Of a stretch of 64,000 bases of DNA, positions 58,434-64,000 are shown piece after piece. A model generated the notes under the pieces. The model did no database searches, was not told where the DNA came from, and saw only the letters and a program-made list of their open reading frames with translations. Location: positions 816,777 through 880,776 of the forward strand of contig JAJEKV010000036.1 of the NCBI GenBank assembly GCA_021234155.1, given 5' to 3'. A program made the translations under genes and the position numbers. Every line of letters starts with the position of its first letter. Within the stretch, counting starts at the first letter, position 1. Source of the stretch: Isoetes taiwanensis. Lineage: Eukaryota; Streptophyta; Lycopodiopsida; Isoetales; Isoetaceae.

Positions 58434-60179
58434 CTACTGGACCAGATTCAACCGTCTGATCCAAACAGAATGAAGAATCATACTAAATACATCATATCTA
58501 GTAAATTCTTCATGCCAAACAAAATGCTGTCTCACAGCTGCAAGTCTCCTCTGCATCAATCTATACCTTGAATCAGAAATGGCCATCAAAATGTTCTTCA
58601 AATTGGGAATATCCTTCTCCAAAACGGTGACAGAGAAAGAATTCCAGTTGATCACGTCGCCGAACGGAAGAGCAAAATTATCTGCAATAATCACCGGAAC
58701 GCAATCCGAATAGATCGATTCAACAATTCTGGGGCTGTTTACTTCATAACCCATTGGGCAGATGCAAAATTTGCTCGATTTCATGTGCATTTCGTAGGAC
58801 ATGTTTCGGGCGATCTGTTTGGGAAGAACTTTGTAAATTTTCATGTCTGGATCTTTGCTTTGCCAGTAATTTAGCAAAATCGGCCTCACTCTGCCGTGCA
58901 TTTGCCCTGCAAAAAATGCCAGAATCGGCCTTTCCGTTGGCCCTGGTCCGCCCAGAAGCTTTGGCGATGGCAATTTTTCTTCGTGCAGGTAAATTTCTGG
59001 CAAAGATGCATCTTTTTGCTGCTTGAATCCTCCCGACAGATCTGCATTGCATACCACTTCCATGGCATTCCTTTCTAATTCGGGATGATCCAGCACTGTC
59101 AATGGCCCCTGCGCAAACAAAAAAATTGAAGCTTGTATCAGATGGGCGAAAACGAATTGAGCAAAAATTCTTGCCCAAATCATGAAAATTCAGCAAAAAA
59201 TTTGAATTTGATCATGAATTTCTGCATACCCAATCGTGGCAAGAAACGAAGAAATGGTCCCGGCCATGGGAATTGTTCCAAAATGGGTATTTGGCAGACA
59301 GCATCGTAACGTAATTCTTGATGAAGGTATTCAATGGCCGCATGCTTTTGGAACCTGGAACGTAGAGATGATCCACCATATTCGAGACGCTGTAGGGCAG
59401 AAAAAATGCATGTGCTTTTGCCGGATCTGCCTCCACAAACGGATTATTTTTCTGCATCATCCTGTGTATGAAATGCCCTTCTGATGAATAAATTCCTGTT
59501 AAAGGTCCGTCGTGGACCAAAGGCTTCTCGCCCTCCTCATAAACATAGATTTTAAACATCTGTTCCATTAATTCATAACTCCTGCAAAAACCCAATCCGT
59601 TAAAAATGCTAATCTTGTATAAAAAAAATTAATTTTCTTTTTCTGTGCTAAACTCTTCTTACTTCTGAAACGCAGACACATTATGATATATAGAAGGATG
59701 AAGGCTCTGTTCGGGTGGAGAAAATGGACCATATTTAATGGCGTTTTTTGCTGCTGCAAGCTGCTCGATTCCGTTATCCTTCTGCAAAAATTAGATCCAA
59801 TTTATAAGCCATAATTGAGGTTTGAGAACACGAGATTCATGTTTGAAATTCACGAGTTAAGCACCTGAGCAGAAGCTGTTGAACTGAACAGATCAAGCTC
59901 TGCGGAAGGAATGGACTGGCTGCCATTTGTTCCTGATTTCTTCAAAGAATTACTGGCCGGAATTGGAGACGGAGCAGGGGATAGAAAAAAATTTGGCCTG
60001 GATTGCGGTTTTAGAATTTCCGGTTGAAGCACGGAAGATGGTTCTACTCCAAAAGATAAAGAAACCCACAATGATCCGCTCGAAATTCCTCTGTAAGAAC
60101 ATGGCTGATACCACACTACTAAAATACCCGCCGTTAGAAACAACCCAAAAAAAACTCTGCGAAAATCCCACCGCACCAT
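58434..60179 (-). CDS. GT47 exostosin-family glycosyltransferase, complete
   Basis: Four exons: 60179-59865, 59781-59663, 59581-59230, 59108-58434; all introns GT-AG with matching phases; 486 codons. The start is ATG 60179; an earlier in-frame triplet at 60197 is TTG. Residues 1-8 are cytosolic and basic, and about 9-25 is a membrane anchor (VFFGLFLTAGILVVWY). A Ser/Pro-rich stem follows. The GT47 domain begins at MFKIYVYEEGEKPLVHDGP, continues with HAFFLPYSVSNMVDHLYVP and FFVSCHDW, and ends with FCICPMGYEVNSPRIVESIY and CVPVIIADNFALPFGDVINW. It resembles the plant group of At5g03795-type proteins: type II Golgi enzymes for cell-wall polysaccharides. The sugar and acceptor cannot be read from sequence. 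No lesions are seen, unlike every other coding region here. Confidence 0.93.
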
Positions 60180-60235
60180 CGCCCAATTCCTGAACAATTC
60201 CGACCTTTCTGCCCCCCAAATCGCCGGATTCTAAA

Positions 60236-60790
60236 AACCCACTTCTCTGGCACCATAAAAAGTACCCTTTTTATTCAAATTGAATCGCTCCAAAGCTCAA
60301 ACAGATCAAATCAATCCTCTATAGCTCAAACTGATAAAAGCCAGAGAGTTCTCTTCAATTCCGGTCCTCTTAAACAGCTTAAAGCTTCGAATTTTCAAAT
60401 CAGGTTCAAGAACAGAAATCCGACAATGGATTTAATGGCAGGATCCATTGCAAAGCATGATGAATTAAACAGTGGTTTTTGAAAAGAAGAAGGGTAGGGC
60501 GATCGCCGTAACCATCGAGATGATGAGAAAGAGAGGGATATCGAAGCCCTAAGTTGTTGACACGTGGCAGTATCTAAGACGTTAGAAAAGAAAACGGCGT
60601 GCGCCTTAGATGCCGTTCGGGTTTATTAGGTTCCATTTCCTAAAATAAATCGGAGGTGGTCTCAAACCTTTAGCCTTTTTAGTTTTTTTTTTAGCCTTTT
60701 ATTATGAAAGGGATAAACACCCTTGAGGGCCCATTACCTTAAATAAACGTGCGAGCATGGTGTTTATCCCCTTTAACTGGGCACAAGGTA
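60236..60790. other. Upstream region of the GT47 gene
   Basis: 5' flank of the minus-strand glycosyltransferase gene. It is unremarkable, with short T-runs (60680-60693). No clear TATA box position can be fixed without a transcript start. Confidence 0.4.
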
Positions 60791-60794
60791 TAGC

Positions 60795-60979
60795 TAGATT
60801 ATCAGAGGTTTGAGCAGGCTCTAGATGGATTATCAGATGTTAGATGTTCGACAGGCTGTATATGGGTTATCAGAGGTTCGACAAGCTATAGATCGATTAT
60901 CAGAGGTTCGGCAGCCTGGATTATCAGAGGTTCGACAAGCTGTAGATCGATTATCAGAGGTTTGGCAGCCTGGATTATC
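60795..60979 (+). repeat. Short minisatellite of GATTATCAGAGGTT units
   Basis: GATTATCAGAGGTTCGACAA and close variants recur about seven times at irregular spacing of 24-36 nt, alternating with AGCTGTAGATC or GCAGCCTG. In one frame it reads DRLSEVRQA-like heptads, so it may be the remains of a coiled-coil coding repeat. No flanking gene supports that. Confidence 0.8.
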
Positions 60980-62340
60980 AGCATGCCTAGCTTAGGAGGT
61001 TGAATCATCCACGCCGTTGTCCCTCCCCAGTGTTTGCTTGCATGTTATGCCCTATCACATGGCAGGAATCAACGGCCAGGAATGCCCAAAAGCCTGCCGG
61101 TTAAAAAAAGGGCCTCGTTTGGGCAGGCCATTTGATTATGAAATCAAACTCGCAGTCTTTTATTTGAAAGACAATCACTTTACCACAAAATTATCACATT
61201 TGGATTGCTAACCAAATTATCTCTACATCACCATTCAATCCTACATTATCACTCAATTTTCGTAGAATCTCCCCCGAACATGTCATTTGAGATGAAATCT
61301 CAACCTTCAGGATGGAAATCCTAATTGAAATACCAAACGTACAAAATAACTCAAACCTTTAAAAATTATTAACATAACCCCATGGTGAAGTAACCCCTAG
61401 GATTTGAACCTAGGCACGTCCATAGAGCACCAAAAAAAAAAAAAGAATACATACCTGAATTCACACCCTCTATCCCTGCATCCTAGGCATTCAAAAACGA
61501 CCACAAAAGAACAAGCAAGGTGCCTTAATTCTAATCGAATCATTTGACAATCAACAACCACAATTTCCCATTGAATTGTTCAAAGACAAAAGTAGTATCT
61601 TCTGTTTCGTCTTTTCAATTGGCTCTCAAATCCTCATTGACGGCAAAGAAGTCTTAAGGAGCTAGTTTGATGCAACAAGAGAGGTTGATTCAGGAAGGTA
61701 TGAATCTCTCACAAAGTGATTTTCCTCAATAGCCATCTCGGGGTGTTCCCTCAAATGATAGTAGAGCAGATGTGCCAAATTCTTCTACGTCTCATGTCCT
61801 TGCTTTTGATATTAGCATTCGAAGTGTTAATGCTTCTACCCCCTAGCTCCTCCAGTTGTGGCTCCAGTCTGCACATTATCATGGAGATTTGGAAACTCGG
61901 TGAGTAGGGTAACATGGGTACGTTTTAGTGATTGGATTAAGAAAGATTTTTTTTTTTGAAGAACGACAAACTTTATTGAAACACCAAGCCAAAAGCCAGA
62001 TACAAATGCAGAGGTGGGAATAAAATTTCAGAGGATAATCATGATCCACTGAATAGAACCACCAGCCTATGCATAAGACGACACACTCAAATAGGACTCA
62101 AATATCAACTGTCGCTTGGCAGGAGCAAGCGAAGAACAATGGTAAACCATCATTCAATTAAATTGGGTTTATGTCTTAATTTTGGGACAAATTTCATATT
62201 GCCTGTTTTTAGTAGCATATTCAAATTCACACATTTCACCTCAAAATTATGAAAACGTAATATCATGTTATTTACAAAATAGTCAATATTTCACAATATA
62301 GCACCATATCATAAAAACGTGATAACAAAAATTTACATAG
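60980..62340. other. No gene; tRNA-like B box on minus strand
   Basis: Short frames only. A perfect B-box word on the minus strand, GGTTCAAATCC at about 61400-61410, suggests a SINE or tRNA relic (upstream TGGTGCTCTATGG is a poor A box). A T-run followed by GAAGAACGACAAACTTTATTG at 61950-61975 looks like a retroelement end. Confidence 0.4.
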
Positions 62341-62344
62341 TTAT

Positions 62345-63978
62345 TCAACTTTCTTCAAGCACCCCCAATGATATCATAGCCTTCTTCCTGACATCCTGAG
62401 GTATTGTAATTCTCGCATTTCTAGCTGGAATAGTGTTTGGAGTCCATGAGTACAAAACACTTTCATAGTCTAGCCAAAGATCAGGATCACTCGGATTTCT
62501 CCTCCATTTCTTTGTCCAACAATCTGAGTACCTTTCTTTATCCGATCGTTGGTCAACCGATGCACTTTGGACACCACCATTCCACCCGCACATGGTTGAA
62601 GTTAATATTACCTTCTTCTTTGCAAATATCGTAGATAGTGAACCCCAACCACACCGGATATGTATCTAAATCTGGCTTTAAGGCTACCACAAATTGGTGG
62701 CATTCCAAGTCGATGGAAGGTTCATAAGCATCCATGCCTAGAAACTTTGGCCTATTGTTCTTAGGACCAACATAGTGTTTGTCGAAAGGAGGAGGAGCAT
62801 ATTGCTTGCGAATGCTACTTTACAAGGTCATCAAAATCCTCAAAGACTGCTAAGGTCTTCCACCTAGTTTTAGGCAACCACCCTTCTTTCAATTCATCCG
62901 GGATGTGTCTATCTCCCCAACAAAGTTAATCACCTTCTTCTAGTAAGCCACCAAGGCACGGTTGGTGTCATCTGGATTGGTTTGCCAATGCTTTATATAG
63001 TCTTGGATTCCTTCCTTAGTCAATCCCAATTGCTTCACTTCTTGATGAGGTTTTTAAAGCTTTTGGTTGACCTAGAGGTATCATAGGCTTGCCATTCTCA
63101 TCTCTACCCATATTTCCTCCCTCCTCTCCACTCATCCTCCTCAAGGTCTCATCTTCCATTGGAAGATTGGAATCCCATCTCTCACCCAAAAAGTGAACTG
63201 CAGAGGCCTGAATGACCTTCAAGATCCAATGTATAACCATCCACAAAGCTCTTCCAATCGGGCACTTCTTCTATGAGAGAAGCTATAGGGTTTGGAGTAG
63301 TGCATTCATGCAAGATTTCCATTAGCCTAGGAAAGTTGGTCCTTTGTTTGTTTGCTTCAAAGTATACAACTATATTTGCCAAATAATGCATCCACATCCT
63401 CATGGGTATGCCCGGCATAAGAAACCCTAAATTAACTCTTTCAAATATCCCCACGGTACTGTTAAGTAGGATAGGAAAGAAAACATCCACTGTTCTTATT
63501 TTGGCCAAAGACAATTATCAAGTTGCAAGAGAAACCTTTTGGGTAGATCTTGAGGTTTAGCACGTGAAGTTGAAGCTCCAACATGTTCATTAGACCCATG
63601 CTTCCTAAACCTTGCCTTGCTGAACTTTTCAATATTGTTAGGGTTTCCATCTAACAATGCTCTATGTAGTGCCTGGCTAGTCAGAAGGTCCTGGAGGTGA
63701 CCATTGTATCCATTTTCATAGTTTCTCAAACACCTCATGATACTCCCAATATGAAAATCTGGACCATCACTCCACAACTCCAAACTAAAATGGCCATAGT
63801 AGGTTTGATTACGCCCATGCAAGATTGCCCCGGTCATTGAGATCTCAGAAGGGTATGATCTTCCACATGACTTTGGTATGTACTTGAATTGTGGAAGACA
63901 AGTCTTTTCTTGGTCCATCTTGTCATGTATAATACATAAATAGTTATTGGGTTCCAATGCGGATAAAGTCCTCCACAT
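62345..63978 (-). pseudogene. Unknown minus-strand coding region, frameshifted, runs off window
   Basis: Successive frames overlap end to start: 63978-63496, 63514-63182, 63246-63016, then 62735-62553 and 62593-62345. Together they give roughly 450-500 residues of protein-like sequence (DGPDFHIGSIMRCLRNYENG, TNFPRLMEILHECTTPNPIA, SLIEEVPDWKSFVDGY, RWDSNLPMEDETLRRMSGEE, RRNPSDPDLWLDYESVLYSW). I do not recognise the family. Trp/Asp/Pro-rich loops and lack of zinc or RT motifs give no clue. At least three frameshifts make it a pseudogene as written. It could be an unclassified transposon gene. Confidence 0.5.
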
Positions 63979-64000
63979 CCAATAACATGATCTACATGAT

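Noticed and set aside
61395-61440. Possible tRNA gene on the minus strand
   Set aside because: A good B box but no acceptor or anticodon stem and a poor A box; at most a SINE or tRNA relic.

Overview
This is nuclear DNA of a land plant with a large, repeat-dense genome. Evidence: short GT-AG introns, a complete plant-type GT47 (exostosin-family) glycosyltransferase gene, pieces of a plant ribosomal protein L7 gene and of a plant non-phosphorylating glyceraldehyde-3-phosphate dehydrogenase (GAPN/ALDH11), three L1-like LINEs, T-tailed tRNA-derived SINEs and an 8.2-kb DNA transposon. The LINE style and gene sparsity would suit a fern, lycophyte or gymnosperm, but the sequence alone does not fix the lineage.

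Layout. (1) 1-13305 and 29924-43189 are two direct copies of one ~13.3-kb segment; the left copy (A) starts outside the window. Each holds the last exon of an RPL7-like pseudogene, an unknown minus-strand ORF, a degenerate multi-part gene with an FCP1/NIF phosphatase-like domain, a 5'-truncated SINE and a (TTCTA)n tail. Copy A differs from B mostly at CAG/CTG trinucleotides, in patches, which looks more like methylation-linked consensus error than ordinary divergence. (2) 13306-21000 holds two minus-strand L1-type LINEs (coiled-coil/RRM ORF1, AP-endonuclease, reverse transcriptase), each next to a long (GA)n tract. (3) 21.2-29.2 kb is gene-poor, with two long inverted repeats (22406-22947 and 27521-27907), SINEs and an exact 139-bp tandem duplication. 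(4) 29.3-30.1 kb has the upstream exons of the RPL7-like pseudogene. (5) 43.7-53.7 kb is a plus-strand LINE reverse transcriptase gene split by an 8160-bp transposon (44525-52684) with TTA target-site duplications; removing it restores the reading frame. The transposon carries an EF-hand ORF and a nested GGATCC-rich element. (6) 56.0-57.2 kb has truncated GAPN exons next to a first exon like that of plant TTC1-type TPR proteins. (7) 58434-60179 is the one gene that looks intact: a four-exon, 486-codon type II membrane GT47 glycosyltransferase. (8) 60.8-64.0 kb has a short minisatellite and a frameshifted minus-strand coding region of unknown family running off the window end.

There is no operon-like cooperation here. 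The window records nested transposition, segmental duplication and exon capture around one intact glycosyltransferase gene.
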